Source: a virus. Taken from it: a stretch of DNA of 26,497 nucleotides. The notes under the pieces were generated by a model. The model searched no databases. It saw nothing but the letters and a program-made list of their open reading frames with translations, and had not been told where the DNA came from. The position numbers and the translations under genes were made by a program. Positions 1 to 8,906 of the stretch are shown one piece after another. The stretch covers positions 1 through 26,497 of IMG/VR virus record IMGVR_UViG_3300045257_000081; one strand, written 5' to 3'. Each line of letters opens with the position of its first letter. Within the stretch, counting starts at the first letter, position 1.

Positions 1-1014
1 CTGACCTTCATAATCAATCTCCGGCCATGTGGACAATTTAGCCTCAAGTCCTTCGACATTTCTGGTTCGAGCTGTTTCCCAATCCGTGGCACCATTAAGT
101 ACACTGGTCAGAAATTCAACACTTTTGTTAGCTTCGCGAAGTGATACATTAACCGCTTCGAAAGCGGCCATGTCAATAGCTTTCTGTTGTAATAGCTTAG
201 CTTGTGTGGCGAAATCTACCGCTGGTAATGATTCAAGTTCATTGGTCAAGCGAAGTAAGTCAGACGCCTTCTTGTCATCCCATTGGATAAACTGTAGATT
301 CACAGAATCCAATAGAGCCTTCCGATTAGTATGCTCGCGACGAATGATTTCGTTGAGTTCATGTAGTTCATCGAACCGTTTTTTATTGTCACTGATCTTC
401 TTGCGTAGCAAGTCAGCTTTTTTGGTTAGTTCGGTGATCCCAAACAACTCTTCAATAACATCCCGCTGGTTCGGTTTTGTAGCATGGGTTGCTGGCATCG
501 ACAAAAATGGCTCATGCGTCGCGGAGAACACTACAATACGAGAGAAAATCTCGAATGGTACGCCAATGATAGTAGCTAACAAGGCATTCGCCGCTGCGAT
601 GCTATCAGGGGTGATATCGTTGCTGGCAGTGAAAGCGTTGTCTTCGATGCGCTCGAAGATGCGGACACCATCACCTCCCATGGCTTTATTCTTGCGATAA
701 CGTTCTACTTTGTAGAAAGTATTGTCGTTCTTGGTGAACTCCAATCGCAAATACATGTCCTTTTTGTTGGTGTTGTTGATCAGTCGATCTTTGCTTATGT
801 CCGATATCGGTTTGTCGTAACACACAACGGACATGGCATTGAGAATGGTGGTCTTTCCAGACCCATTACTGTCAACCTGCCCGTTCACCATATCATCAAA
901 ATTGAAACCTAACACCAACGTAGGATCAACAAAATTCAGGTCGATGGTTGTTTCATTGTTGCCATATGACAAGAAATTGCGCATTGTCAAACTGGTCGGT
1001 CGGATACGATTCAT
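1..1014 (-). CDS. 46: gp46-like recombination endonuclease subunit (Rad50/SbcC ATPase), 3' end outside window
   Basis: This is the ATPase subunit of the phage Mre11-Rad50-type nuclease, which resects DNA ends for recombination-dependent replication together with gp47. The ATG at 1014 overlaps the gp47 stop (ATGA). Translating the reverse strand gives 338 codons with no stop, so the gene runs off the left edge. A Walker A motif, SNGSGKTT, is visible at residues 49-56 after the usual N-terminal strand (SLTMRNFLSYG). A Q-loop-like stretch (VVFSATHEPFLSM) lies near residue 160, followed by RDVIEELFGIT and then charged helical sequence typical of the start of the Rad50 coiled coil. The Walker B and signature motifs would lie beyond the window. 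The order 55-47-46 follows T4. Family assignment is firm; only the N-terminal part can be judged. Confidence 0.93.
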   Translation of the reverse strand, partial: MNRIRPTSLTMRNFLSYGNNETTIDLNFVDPTLVLGFNFDDMVNGQVDSNGSGKTTILNAMSVVCYDKPISDISKDRLINNTNKKDMYLRLEFTKNDNTFYKVERYRKNKAMGGDGVRIFERIEDNAFTASNDITPDSIAAANALLATIIGVPFEIFSRIVVFSATHEPFLSMPATHATKPNQRDVIEELFGITELTKKADLLRKKISDNKKRFDELHELNEIIRREHTNRKALLDSVNLQFIQWDDKKASDLLRLTNELESLPAVDFATQAKLLQQKAIDMAAFEAVNVSLREANKSVEFLTSVLNGATDWETARTRNVEGLEAKLSTWPEIDYEGQ

Positions 1015-2054
1015 ACCAGTCCTTCATAAATGGTGATCAGTTTGGCTGGACTGATTTTTTCACTCTTGATCTGTCCCAACATAGCCTTGATGATGTTCTC
1101 TGTGGATTCGAGTTCCATACCTTCTAACGAAAACTCTGTATCTTGAAGAACCTCTGTTAATTCGGTTGTATCTTCCAGCGACAATTCGCGTAGCTTGTAT
1201 TTCTTTACCAAGCGTTCCCTGATCTGGTTGCTTTCCTCAAAAGTTAATGGAACGTCAACCAAACACTTGACTCTAGCGTCCGGTAGGAGATATTTGGTCG
1301 GTTCATCGAGTACATCTGATAAATTACACTTGATGTACATCGGGCAATGAGGCCAATCGATATATTCCAACGTATCGGAGTCGAATTCGTAGGTAGCCAT
1401 GCCACGCTTGGCATCATTAGCATCACCGAAGTCGCCGGGAAAGGCATTTCCTATGTAGAAGGTATTGTCTTTGTCTTGCCGCTTGTGGAAGTGTCCACTG
1501 AAGATTCGTAACTGATTAGAGAACGCGGTGTGTTCAGGCCCGTGTTCCAGTACCTTAGTATCTCCGACAAGAACGAATCCTTTGAACTCGAAGTGACCCA
1601 TGAAAATCTTATGCTTCGCATATTTTGGAAGTAAGGTATGGTATTCCTCTTCAAAAAGGTAAGGGAAGAGAACCGTGTCATTTTGGTCTAATACAACAGG
1701 CGTATCGTGTATCAATACTATGTTAGAAAGAGATTCGAAAGGATTCGTAGTAAAAATCTCACGATTATTTCTATTAAATAAATCATGGTTTCCGGTTACA
1801 AAATATACGGGAAGTCCAAGTGAATTGAGCATTTTTGCACCACGATACGAATAATGTAATGTCATACCGTTAACAGATGATCGGTGCTGATGCCAATCCC
1901 CCAAAAATATGATTACGTCTATCTCAGGGTCAGCTTTTACATTAGTACAGAACCATTTCAAATAATTTATACAGTCTTTATTATGTAATTCGCTGTTATT
2001 TACCCTCCCAAAATGAAGGTCGGTCAACATTGCGCATTTGTTAAATTTCTTCAT
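1011..2054 (-). CDS. 47: gp47-like recombination endonuclease subunit (Mre11/SbcD metallophosphoesterase)
   Basis: This is the nuclease subunit partnering gp46. The 347-residue product shows the calcineurin-like metal motifs in order: DLH (12-14), GDWH (52-55), GNHD (88-91), GH (153-154) and GHFH (187-190). Its length fits T4 gp47 (about 340). The end overlaps the gp46 start by 4 bases, so the two are probably translationally coupled and made in fixed ratio. The start overlaps the last 14 bases of the upstream homing endonuclease. No strong ribosome binding site sits at the usual distance (GGATGG lies about 12 bases upstream, inside the endonuclease gene), so expression may depend on coupling. 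Met9 (MLTDLH) is an alternative start close to the first metal motif. Confidence 0.95.
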   Translation of the reverse strand: MKKFNKCAMLTDLHFGRVNNSELHNKDCINYLKWFCTNVKADPEIDVIIFLGDWHQHRSSVNGMTLHYSYRGAKMLNSLGLPVYFVTGNHDLFNRNNREIFTTNPFESLSNIVLIHDTPVVLDQNDTVLFPYLFEEEYHTLLPKYAKHKIFMGHFEFKGFVLVGDTKVLEHGPEHTAFSNQLRIFSGHFHKRQDKDNTFYIGNAFPGDFGDANDAKRGMATYEFDSDTLEYIDWPHCPMYIKCNLSDVLDEPTKYLLPDARVKCLVDVPLTFEESNQIRERLVKKYKLRELSLEDTTELTEVLQDTEFSLEGMELESTENIIKAMLGQIKSEKISPAKLITIYEGLV

Positions 2055-2883
2055 TTTGTATGATCCATCCGTTGAAGTGTTTTATCTTTTTAGATGTAAG
2101 ACGAAGAATCATATGATACGGTAAATCGTGATCGATTGCGAACTTTCTAACACTTACATATGTACAAGTTAGTCCATCTGGTGATATAAACGTTGTACGT
2201 TGTGAACTATTTTTCTTTTTGATAAGAGCTTCGTTGGTTACTACATCCCATTTACGATGTAAAATGGGTAACCTGTGTTTTATGGCGAAAATTTTCAGGC
2301 AACCGATTAGTTCATTTTTACAAATAGACAGTTGTACATGTGATCGACAATTGATTGCTGGTTTAGATTTTATCATTATATCAAAGAAACGTATAAAAGT
2401 TTCTACCATAAAACAAAGATTATCACTCCAAACATCTTTGGCTTGAATAGATAGATGCAACTTGTCTGTATTTCTTCTTTTCGTGATAGAACCGTCTCCA
2501 TCAATATATCCAATGAACAAGGATATAAGTTGCTTATTGGAAAAGGTAAACTTTCTCCAATTGGGAGGAATTTCAGTTTTTGTGTTATGTATATCGAAAC
2601 GTTCCTTTAATTTAGGTACGTTTATAACATCATTAACCTTCAAAATACAAGATTTCGCACCGATTTTGAAATTAGTGTTTCTGAAGAATGTAGTTACATC
2701 GATTCCTATAAAACATCCTAATTTTTCTAAATGATGAGTATCAATCGATGATAATATCAATCCAAACACATCTTGTCTATTATTTTCTTTAATATTTGTA
2801 GTGACCCAACCATCGGCCATGACAAAACCGATCCAATAGAATGTTTCCAATTCTTCGGACAATAGGCGTGCTAAATTTTTCAT
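2041..2883 (-). CDS. LAGLIDADG homing endonuclease with C-terminal DNA-binding module
   Basis: This is a free-standing homing endonuclease of 280 residues. Two LAGLIDADG helices are seen: FYWIGFVMADG (15-25) and LFIGYIDGDG (122-131). The C-terminus (from SPDGLTCTY to HFNGWIIQ) resembles the small helix-turn-helix module often attached to phage homing enzymes (KFAxDHxLxxxxIxRL...HFNGW). The ATG at 2883 is chosen because GGAGAG lies 4-5 bases before it. The frame is open to a TTG at 2940 but with no ribosome site. It sits between an HNH endonuclease and gp47 and overlaps gp47 by 14 bases, so it probably inserted just before gp47. It is more AT-rich than the core genes by eye, which fits transfer. 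The cleavage target is unknown. Confidence 0.88.
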   Translation of the reverse strand: MKNLARLLSEELETFYWIGFVMADGWVTTNIKENNRQDVFGLILSSIDTHHLEKLGCFIGIDVTTFFRNTNFKIGAKSCILKVNDVINVPKLKERFDIHNTKTEIPPNWRKFTFSNKQLISLFIGYIDGDGSITKRRNTDKLHLSIQAKDVWSDNLCFMVETFIRFFDIMIKSKPAINCRSHVQLSICKNELIGCLKIFAIKHRLPILHRKWDVVTNEALIKKKNSSQRTTFISPDGLTCTYVSVRKFAIDHDLPYHMILRLTSKKIKHFNGWIIQNEEI

Positions 2884-2936
2884 AAAACTCTCCAGATATG
2901 TTGTATATATCATGGATGTTAACGACTCATTTTTTT

Positions 2937-3518
2937 TCAACCGTTTCTATTTACTATAACATCCGTGTTGATTTTTCTTAAATCATTCACTTCTTCGATT
3001 CTAGCTGAAAACGGATGATACTTAGCTTTAGCTGTCAGGTAAGCTTCTTGAGCTTCTTCCTCAGTCGGAAACGACCCCAAATATTTGACTTTACTCTTTC
3101 CATTTTCATATATTCTAATGACGGAGAAGAAATGATCACCTTTCGTTTTTGTTGTACGTCGTTTCACGCCTAGATTGCGGGGCAATAGACGATTTTGGTT
3201 ATTTTCTGATTGGGTCGCTTCTCTTAGATTCTCGAAACGGTTATCGTCCATGTCCCCATTTATATGATCTATCTGATTGACAGGCCAGTTGCCAGTATTA
3301 AGCAACCAGACGATTCGGTGAGCTAAATATTTCGTCCCGTCTAACCTGACTGCTCTATATCCCCTTTCGGATAGTCCACCGGCACGTAGTCCACGATAGG
3401 CTGCCCGCCGACCGCGACTATATTTGAAATCAGTGCGCCAATACAAATACCCAGTGCTGGCATCATATGTTAGATGTTCAAGAAAGCGTTCACGTGTTGG
3501 AAGAGTTTTCTTTGTCAT
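2937..3518 (-). CDS. HNH homing endonuclease with AP2-like DNA-binding domain
   Basis: The 193-residue protein has an HNH_3-type core: H67 in YLAHRIVWL, then IDHINGD (83-89), then N93 and N97 in DNRFENLREAT. It is followed by an AP2-like segment at about 118-175 (FSVIRIYENGKSKVKYLGSF and EEEAQEAYLTAKAKY). This two-domain layout is typical of mobile phage HNH endonucleases. A sigma70-type promoter at 3548-3576 overlaps the gp55 stop, so it has its own early transcription. AAGGG lies about 10 bases before the ATG. The downstream LAGLIDADG gene starts about 54 bases after its stop and probably shares its mRNA. The recognition site is unknown. Confidence 0.9.
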   Translation of the reverse strand: MTKKTLPTRERFLEHLTYDASTGYLYWRTDFKYSRGRRAAYRGLRAGGLSERGYRAVRLDGTKYLAHRIVWLLNTGNWPVNQIDHINGDMDDNRFENLREATQSENNQNRLLPRNLGVKRRTTKTKGDHFFSVIRIYENGKSKVKYLGSFPTEEEAQEAYLTAKAKYHPFSARIEEVNDLRKINTDVIVNRNG

Positions 3519-3547
3519 ATACTGTATATGCCCTTAAAGTCTGTGGC

Positions 3548-3576
3548 ATTATACACCGATACCATCTGAAATTCAA
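3548..3576 (-). promoter_or_regulatory. sigma70-type promoter for the HNH endonuclease
   Basis: On the minus strand TTGAAT (3576-3571) is followed by exactly 17 bases and a consensus TATAAT (3553-3548). It lies 30 bases before the HNH start and overlaps the gp55 stop codon. It should be read by unmodified host polymerase, so the HNH, LAGLIDADG, gp47 and gp46 genes can be transcribed early. Confidence 0.75.
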
Positions 3577-4184
3577 TCTTCCGCTTCAGAATCTCCACCA
3601 GAATCAGGACTTTCGTTATATTCTCGATAACTCTTGGTAAGAACCTCGGAACCCATATCATGTTCCTGTCCATCCTCGCGGAAATTTTCCATGTAGTTAT
3701 AGGAAGGCAGTTCACCAACACTGATCAAAATTTCATCCTTGATCGTTCGCTGTTTGGTTTCACTATTCAGATACTGGTAAAAGGCGTGCCGTAGAACCTG
3801 TGTGAAGTATGCAAACGGATTATTCGTCTTCTCCGGATTGAAACTCTTCCAGACCTTCACGATAGTTAACATGGCAAACGCTTTCATGTCTTCGTCGTAG
3901 GAATAAATTCTTTTGTAGTCGGGGTGTTTGGCGTATTTAGTACATAAGGTCTGAAGCATTTTGGCCAATTCATTGGTCATTGCTCCGGCTTCCTTACTTT
4001 TCGCCAGTTCCTTCATGAGGTCTGCGTTGTTGACGTAATTCTTCTTCTTGACAGCAAGAATGACAATAGGGGCCGCTTCCAGTGTTCCAGAGGTGGAACA
4101 CGTATCGATCTTCTTCTTGCGACCCCTCTTTTTCTTAACAACCGGTTCTGCGTTTTCTGTCTGTGGCAACTTGCTGTTTTCCAT
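3573..4184 (-). CDS. 55: gp55-like sigma factor for late transcription
   Basis: gp55 is a minimal sigma factor that binds host RNA polymerase core and recognises the TATAAATA late promoter, working with the sliding clamp and gp33. The 203-residue product contains the sigma region 2-like core at about residues 97-150: SYDEDMKAFAMLTIVKVW, NPFAYFTQVLRHAFYQYL, then QRTIKDE. T4 gp55 has 185 residues. The extra length is a Lys/Arg-rich N-terminus (KKKRGRKKK at about 17-25) and an acidic tail. The ATG at 4184 has AAGGAAA at good spacing. It has a sigma70-type promoter, as expected for a gene that must be made before late genes. The many late promoter elements in this window are its predicted targets. 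Confidence 0.9.
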   Translation of the reverse strand: MENSKLPQTENAEPVVKKKRGRKKKIDTCSTSGTLEAAPIVILAVKKKNYVNNADLMKELAKSKEAGAMTNELAKMLQTLCTKYAKHPDYKRIYSYDEDMKAFAMLTIVKVWKSFNPEKTNNPFAYFTQVLRHAFYQYLNSETKQRTIKDEILISVGELPSYNYMENFREDGQEHDMGSEVLTKSYREYNESPDSGGDSEAED

Positions 4185-4225
4185 GCGGTTTCCTTGGGGG
4201 TTAAATTACATTATGCATTAACCCG

Positions 4226-4254
4226 AATATACCACAGTGTTTCTGGAATGTAAA
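4226..4254 (-). promoter_or_regulatory. sigma70-type promoter for gp55
   Basis: On the minus strand TTTACA (4254-4249) is followed by 17 bases and TATATT (4231-4226). It lies about 40 bases upstream of the gp55 ATG and diverges from the late promoter at 4281. It fits early or middle expression of the late sigma factor. Confidence 0.7.
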
Positions 4255-4280
4255 CATCTATTTTTGCAACAGTTTCTTTT

Positions 4281-4288
4281 CATAAATA
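4281..4288 (+). promoter_or_regulatory. T4-type late promoter (CATAAATA)
   Basis: This is a 7 of 8 match to the T4 late element TATAAATA. By T4 geometry transcription would start near 4294, giving a leader of about 16 bases to the ATG at 4310. That start point lies after the in-frame GTG at 4289 and so argues against that start. Confidence 0.75.
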
Positions 4289-4309
4289 GTGTATCCCAAT
4301 GGACAAGAT

Positions 4310-7084
4310 ATGGCCGACCCAAACGATTTTGAACTAGAAAATGCTCGTCGCCTAGCTAAAGCACAACGCTTAGGAACTCGTGCGGCACTTGCACCGGGTA
4401 TGTTTGATAAGACTGTCACCGATGTAAATGATGGGCTGACTGGACTTAAGAACCCCCTAAAATCCTTTACCGACGCCCTCGGTGTGTTGACCCGTGGCGG
4501 ATCACTTTTCGAAAAAACGTTAGGTGACATGAACAAGAGAATGGTCGCCAGTGCCGGATTGCATCATGATTTGGCAAAGACCATCGTTGACGGAACTCGT
4601 GATTTAGCGAAGAAGAACAAAGATTTTGCTGAAGGCATGGGAGCTTCCATGACGAACATGTCACACTTTTCAAATTCTTTGAAAGGTCTGTCTGATGTTG
4701 TCAAAGAGAAGGCGGATGCGGTTAGAAAGTCTCAGGATGCTCTAGCAAAACATACGGCTGACATGCCAGCGAGAACAAACACCAAGAAATATGCCGCTTG
4801 GGCCGACAAATACAAAACCCTAAAGAGTTCGGCTGATAATGCTGAGATGATGAATGATGATCTTATTGCAGAGCATGTCGCCGCCGTCAAGCGTACAAGG
4901 GCTGTCATACGCGACGATGCGAGTCCATATGCCGAACAATTCCGTCAAACCATGGGTAAGGAGGCATATGAAAGTCTCAACCACGATGACTTGGGAAACA
5001 TAAAAAACGTTGAGATGCTGGGTAAAGCTGCCAAAGGGTCTGCGTCTACGATAGACCTTCACCAAAAAGCGATCAATAACGAAATTCAGGCATTGGGTAT
5101 GGCGAAGGGTGCTATCAGTAGTGCCACTGCTACCATTACAAGCGCGTTGCTGAGCGTAGCCGGGGCTTTGTATAAGGCAGGCGGAATGACAGTGGACAAC
5201 TGGAATGCGCAGTTGAAATACAATGTTCTAGGAAGTCATTACAAGCAAGCCGCGATGAACGGTATGACAGATGCCCAAATGTCACATATGTTGGGTACCA
5301 ACCAACAAGCGATAGGTATGTTGACAAGCGGCCAAAAAGACCTATCGACACACCAATTGAATGAAATGGGTAAAGTTGGTCGTTTCATGGGTTTGACGGG
5401 CGAAGAAGCTCGACAGAAAGTATTGACTTATCGAGCGGATATTAGTCAAACCGGTTCTCGTGCATCATTAGATGAAATGGCCAAATACGCCAAAGATCAG
5501 AAGACTATGGCCGCAGGCTTGCGCATGACAACCGAAGAGTTGGATGCGTTTAACAAATCTCTTTCTGATAGTGGAACCATGGCTGAAATGTCATTTAGTA
5601 TGACGAAAAAGTCGGACGATGAAAGATTAGAAGCGTATCGCAAAGATATTAATGCCATTCTCTATCACGGTCGGATGATGGGGTTCAGTGCAGATGCCGT
5701 TAAACGCCAGATGGAAGCAGGAAAGGATAATCCTTTCAGAGGTTTGGCTGATAGCATTTTAGGACGCGTTCATGCTCGACTTGAAACTGCCGGTGTGGCC
5801 GCGATGGGTATAACTGTACCCAAAGATTTTGATAGGTTGAATCGAGAAAAGGCCGAATTCGGTAACATGATGAACGCCGACGATTTAGGCAAGTTGACAA
5901 ATGAAAAGTTGGATTTGTCAACGCAGATAACCAAAAAAATGCAAGAGGCAGCCGCACGTGGTGATAGCGCAATGATGGATAAATTGCGTATCTATCGTCA
6001 ACTTGGCGGAACTGAGGAAGGTTCTGTATTAGGTACAGATGCTACGAAGGCTGCGATTCAAGCCAATGCAACGAAGAGTTCGACTGTAGGAATCGCCAAT
6101 GACCTATTTGGAAAAAGTGCGACATCCATTATGGAAGGAATGTATAAGACGGTCGAGCAAACGCCAATAGATAAAGCAGCCGGAGCTATGGATGCTTATT
6201 CGACCGCGTTAGGGGTGTTTACTGAGAACGCCCTCCAAAGAGGTCGCGAATTATCTAATGGTCTCAGTGGAAATCCAGTAGGAAGCATGTTGGGTAGCTT
6301 TGGTCAAACTGCTCTGAACATAGTGGCATACAAAGCCATAGAAAAAATTGGCCCAAGCCTAATCGCACGCGGTGCTGGATTGCTAGGAATAGGCGGCAGT
6401 GGAGCAGCGGCAGGGACAGCAGGAATGGAGGCTGGTTTGTTCGGATCAGGTGCCGGTATTACTGGAACCGCTGGAATGGCGGCTAGCATCGGTTCTCTGG
6501 TGGCATCGACAGCAGTCTTAACAGGTACGGCGATAGCATCCTATAAAGCTACTGATGCAATCTATCATTCTAAAACGATGTCAAGCGGGACAGCGGGGGA
6601 AATAGAAACACATGTGGGGCCACTAGGATTCTTGGCCGTGATGCAAGATGCCTCCGATAAACTCGCTGATTTTAATGGTACCGGAGTGAATGGCAAAGGA
6701 AGTGAGACGACCGAAGCCAGAGATGAAAGATGGAAAAAACTCGGCGTGGTTGGGATGGATGGTAATGGTAAATGGATTTATGCCAATCATGATGCCTCAA
6801 TGACAAAACCATCGTCCACTCCCTTAACATCGACCACCACAAAGGATCAAGATGACCAAACCAAGGCTGGAATGGACACCTTGAAGCAGATCGCTGACAC
6901 CTTGGAAAAGATGTTCGGAGTGAACTCAGATTCGACATCCATGATGAATACGTTACTCGGGTTCGTCTCGAACTTTACCGATATGCACAAGAGAAACGCA
7001 GCACAAGCTAAGATTGATGCACAAGTCCAAGGCTTAGTAACTGCCGCCGCCATCCGAGTCAAAAATCTGGAAGACATGATCTAA
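4310..7084 (+). CDS. large Ala/Gly-rich virion protein, tape-measure-like or internal protein
   Basis: I do not recognise a family with certainty. The 924-residue product is mostly helical and polar in its first 250 residues (many KxxDAL-type repeats, few Cys or Trp). It has a hydrophobic segment near 265-290 (ITSALLSVAGALY) and a long Gly/Ala-rich hydrophobic region at about 660-750 (LLGIGGSGAAAGTAGM, GSLVASTAVLTGTAIA). Long helices plus membrane-like segments are typical of tape measure proteins and of internal proteins ejected with the DNA. A late promoter precedes it and the portal gene follows, so a structural role is likely. In T4 the tape measure (gp29) is not beside gp20, which leaves the role open. 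The ATG at 4310 is preferred to GTG 4289 because of the late promoter position and a GGA at 4301. It ends with a double stop (TAA TAA). Confidence 0.6.
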   Translation: MADPNDFELENARRLAKAQRLGTRAALAPGMFDKTVTDVNDGLTGLKNPLKSFTDALGVLTRGGSLFEKTLGDMNKRMVASAGLHHDLAKTIVDGTRDLAKKNKDFAEGMGASMTNMSHFSNSLKGLSDVVKEKADAVRKSQDALAKHTADMPARTNTKKYAAWADKYKTLKSSADNAEMMNDDLIAEHVAAVKRTRAVIRDDASPYAEQFRQTMGKEAYESLNHDDLGNIKNVEMLGKAAKGSASTIDLHQKAINNEIQALGMAKGAISSATATITSALLSVAGALYKAGGMTVDNWNAQLKYNVLGSHYKQAAMNGMTDAQMSHMLGTNQQAIGMLTSGQKDLSTHQLNEMGKVGRFMGLTGEEARQKVLTYRADISQTGSRASLDEMAKYAKDQKTMAAGLRMTTEELDAFNKSLSDSGTMAEMSFSMTKKSDDERLEAYRKDINAILYHGRMMGFSADAVKRQMEAGKDNPFRGLADSILGRVHARLETAGVAAMGITVPKDFDRLNREKAEFGNMMNADDLGKLTNEKLDLSTQITKKMQEAAARGDSAMMDKLRIYRQLGGTEEGSVLGTDATKAAIQANATKSSTVGIANDLFGKSATSIMEGMYKTVEQTPIDKAAGAMDAYSTALGVFTENALQRGRELSNGLSGNPVGSMLGSFGQTALNIVAYKAIEKIGPSLIARGAGLLGIGGSGAAAGTAGMEAGLFGSGAGITGTAGMAASIGSLVASTAVLTGTAIASYKATDAIYHSKTMSSGTAGEIETHVGPLGFLAVMQDASDKLADFNGTGVNGKGSETTEARDERWKKLGVVGMDGNGKWIYANHDASMTKPSSTPLTSTTTKDQDDQTKAGMDTLKQIADTLEKMFGVNSDSTSMMNTLLGFVSNFTDMHKRNAAQAKIDAQVQGLVTAAAIRVKNLEDMI

Positions 7085-7107
7085 TAAATGCAAGGAGATT
7101 TCAAAGG

Positions 7108-7115
7108 GATAAATA
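7108..7115 (+). promoter_or_regulatory. T4-type late promoter (GATAAATA)
   Basis: This is a 7 of 8 match to TATAAATA, 30 bases upstream of the portal ATG. It gives the head genes their own late start in addition to read-through from the large upstream gene. Confidence 0.72.
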
Positions 7116-7145
7116 ACCTGATGAACCAACGCCAATGAGACCAGC

Positions 7146-8852
7146 ATGAGCCTGACCAAATTCTATAAATTTGTAACACCCGAGACCCATCTTGCGAAGA
7201 TTCACGACAACTCGCCACAAGGTCAAGGCGGACTCTATGGTAACTATACTTGGTATCATTCGTTGGTTTACGGGTCAGCCCAGCGTCTGTCTAGATATAA
7301 AGAATATGATGCAATGGACTTGGATACGGACGTATCCGTAGCTCTCGATTTGATCGCTGGTGAAATCGTAGGCAAGACATCCAAGAACGATATCCCACTA
7401 AATCTGACGATTGAAGCCGGTAACGAGCAATATGTCAATCCTACCATGGTGGTCACAGTCAAAGCCGCTTTGCGTACATGGTGCAAGGTTGAGGATTGGT
7501 CGGTGCGTTTGTTCCCTCTTGCCCGTAACGTCATCAAGTATGGTGACTGTTTCTTCATCCGTAACAACCGTGAGAAATTCCGCCGTTCGATCTTCGTGTC
7601 GCCTCGTAATGTAACGGGTGCCTTGGTCAACGAACTCGATCACACCGACATCAAGGCGTGGCAGATTCAATATCGTTTCTTGGGTGGCGTCAATTCGACG
7701 TTCAACCAGAATGGATATAAGACAATCACCAACCCATTGATGAGTGACAATACCAACGACTTCTCCTCGTTCAATGAAATCAAGGCAGAGGACGTTATTT
7801 GGTACTCTTTGTATAACGATATGGCCGATGAAGCACCATTCGGTGTTTCCATTCTGCGAGCGATATACAAAGTCTTCAAACAGAAAGAATTGCTCGAAGA
7901 CGCGATCATCATCTATCGAATTCAACGTGCCCCAGAAAAGCGTATGTTCCGTATTGACGTAGGAAACATGCCGCCGAATCTTCGTGCTTCACACCTTGAA
8001 CAGCTTCGTAATGAAGTCAAACAGAAGCGCATTCCATCGAACATTGGTGGCGCTACACAGGTGGACTCGATCTACAACTCACAGACGATGAATGAAGACT
8101 ACTACTTCACTAAGAATGCTGCTGGTGAAGGTTCTACTGTAGAGATTCTTCCGGGTGGCCAGAATCTTGGCGAAATCCAAGACTTGGATTACTTCTATAA
8201 CAAAATGTGGCGCGGCTTGCGTATCCCCCAGTCATACATGAATGCCAACGTCGAATCTGGCCCAGCCAGCGACGGTAAGGTAGGCATCGCATATCAACAG
8301 GAAATCAACTTCACGGTGTATATCGAACGTCTTCAAAAGGCGCTGGAACACCGTTTGGATGATGAGTTCAAGAAGTTTCTAGAACGTGCTGGCATCAAGG
8401 TTGACACCACCATGTTCCGCATCACATTACCACCACCGTCCAATTACATGAAGTCGCGCGAAAACGCGATCAACAACGACTTGCTTGGCACCTATCAGAT
8501 GGCCGATGGTATTGAAGCATTGTCAAAGCGGTTTGCACAGGTCAAGTATCTCGGTCTTACTGTGGAAGAAGTTGCCATCAACGAACGCCAGAAGCGCGAA
8601 GAAATGGGTCTCAATCCGAACGGTGGCATGAAAGACTTGCCAATGATCTACAACCCAGAAGCCGCAGAACGTGGTGGCTTCGATGGTGGCTTGGCTGGTT
8701 CCAAGGGCCAGATTGGTGACGATATGTTACCGGCTGGTGGGGATGATGATAAGGGTGGCCCACCGGGTGAAGGCGGAGACGAAGGTGGTCAACCGGGTGA
8801 AGGCGCTTCTCCTGCCGATAATGGCAACGCTCCACCTCCACCTAAAAAGTGA
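7146..8852 (+). CDS. 20: gp20-like portal vertex protein
   Basis: This dodecameric portal protein is the prohead initiator, the DNA entry channel and the docking site for terminase and the neck. The 568-residue product (T4 gp20: 524) shows typical gp20 stretches: GNYTWYHSLVYGSAQRLSRY, DTDVSVALDLIAGEIVG, NVIKYGDCFFIRN, LLEDAIIIYRIQRAPEKRMF and LPGGQNLGEIQDLDYF. The C-terminus from about residue 515 is an unusual low-complexity tail of Gly, Asp, Glu and Pro (GGDDDKGGPPGEGGDEGG, ending PPPPKK), longer than I expect for T4. The order 20-67-68-21 matches T4. The ribosome binding site before the ATG at 7146 is weak (TGAGACCAGC). Confidence 0.95.
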   Translation: MSLTKFYKFVTPETHLAKIHDNSPQGQGGLYGNYTWYHSLVYGSAQRLSRYKEYDAMDLDTDVSVALDLIAGEIVGKTSKNDIPLNLTIEAGNEQYVNPTMVVTVKAALRTWCKVEDWSVRLFPLARNVIKYGDCFFIRNNREKFRRSIFVSPRNVTGALVNELDHTDIKAWQIQYRFLGGVNSTFNQNGYKTITNPLMSDNTNDFSSFNEIKAEDVIWYSLYNDMADEAPFGVSILRAIYKVFKQKELLEDAIIIYRIQRAPEKRMFRIDVGNMPPNLRASHLEQLRNEVKQKRIPSNIGGATQVDSIYNSQTMNEDYYFTKNAAGEGSTVEILPGGQNLGEIQDLDYFYNKMWRGLRIPQSYMNANVESGPASDGKVGIAYQQEINFTVYIERLQKALEHRLDDEFKKFLERAGIKVDTTMFRITLPPPSNYMKSRENAINNDLLGTYQMADGIEALSKRFAQVKYLGLTVEEVAINERQKREEMGLNPNGGMKDLPMIYNPEAAERGGFDGGLAGSKGQIGDDMLPAGGDDDKGGPPGEGGDEGGQPGEGASPADNGNAPPPPKK

Positions 8853-8870
8853 GTTTCTCACGCCAACCCA

Positions 8871-8878
8871 TATAAATA
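8871..8878 (+). promoter_or_regulatory. T4-type late promoter (perfect TATAAATA)
   Basis: This is an exact late consensus 28 bases upstream of the small gp67-like gene. It should start a transcript covering the gp67-like, gp68-like and gp21 genes and ending at the hairpin at 10221-10245. Confidence 0.85.
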
Positions 8879-8906
8879 ATGGATAACCACAGATACAAGG
8901 GCTGTC

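Noticed and set aside
29-700. Long open frame on the plus strand
   Set aside because: It is antisense to the gp46 gene, which has a clear Walker A and family stretches; no ribosome site.
4289-4310. GTG at 4289 as start of the large virion gene
   Set aside because: The late promoter at 4281-4288 would start RNA near 4294, after this GTG.
7268-7925. Minus-strand frames across the portal gene
   Set aside because: They are shadows of gp20 codon use with no starts or motifs.
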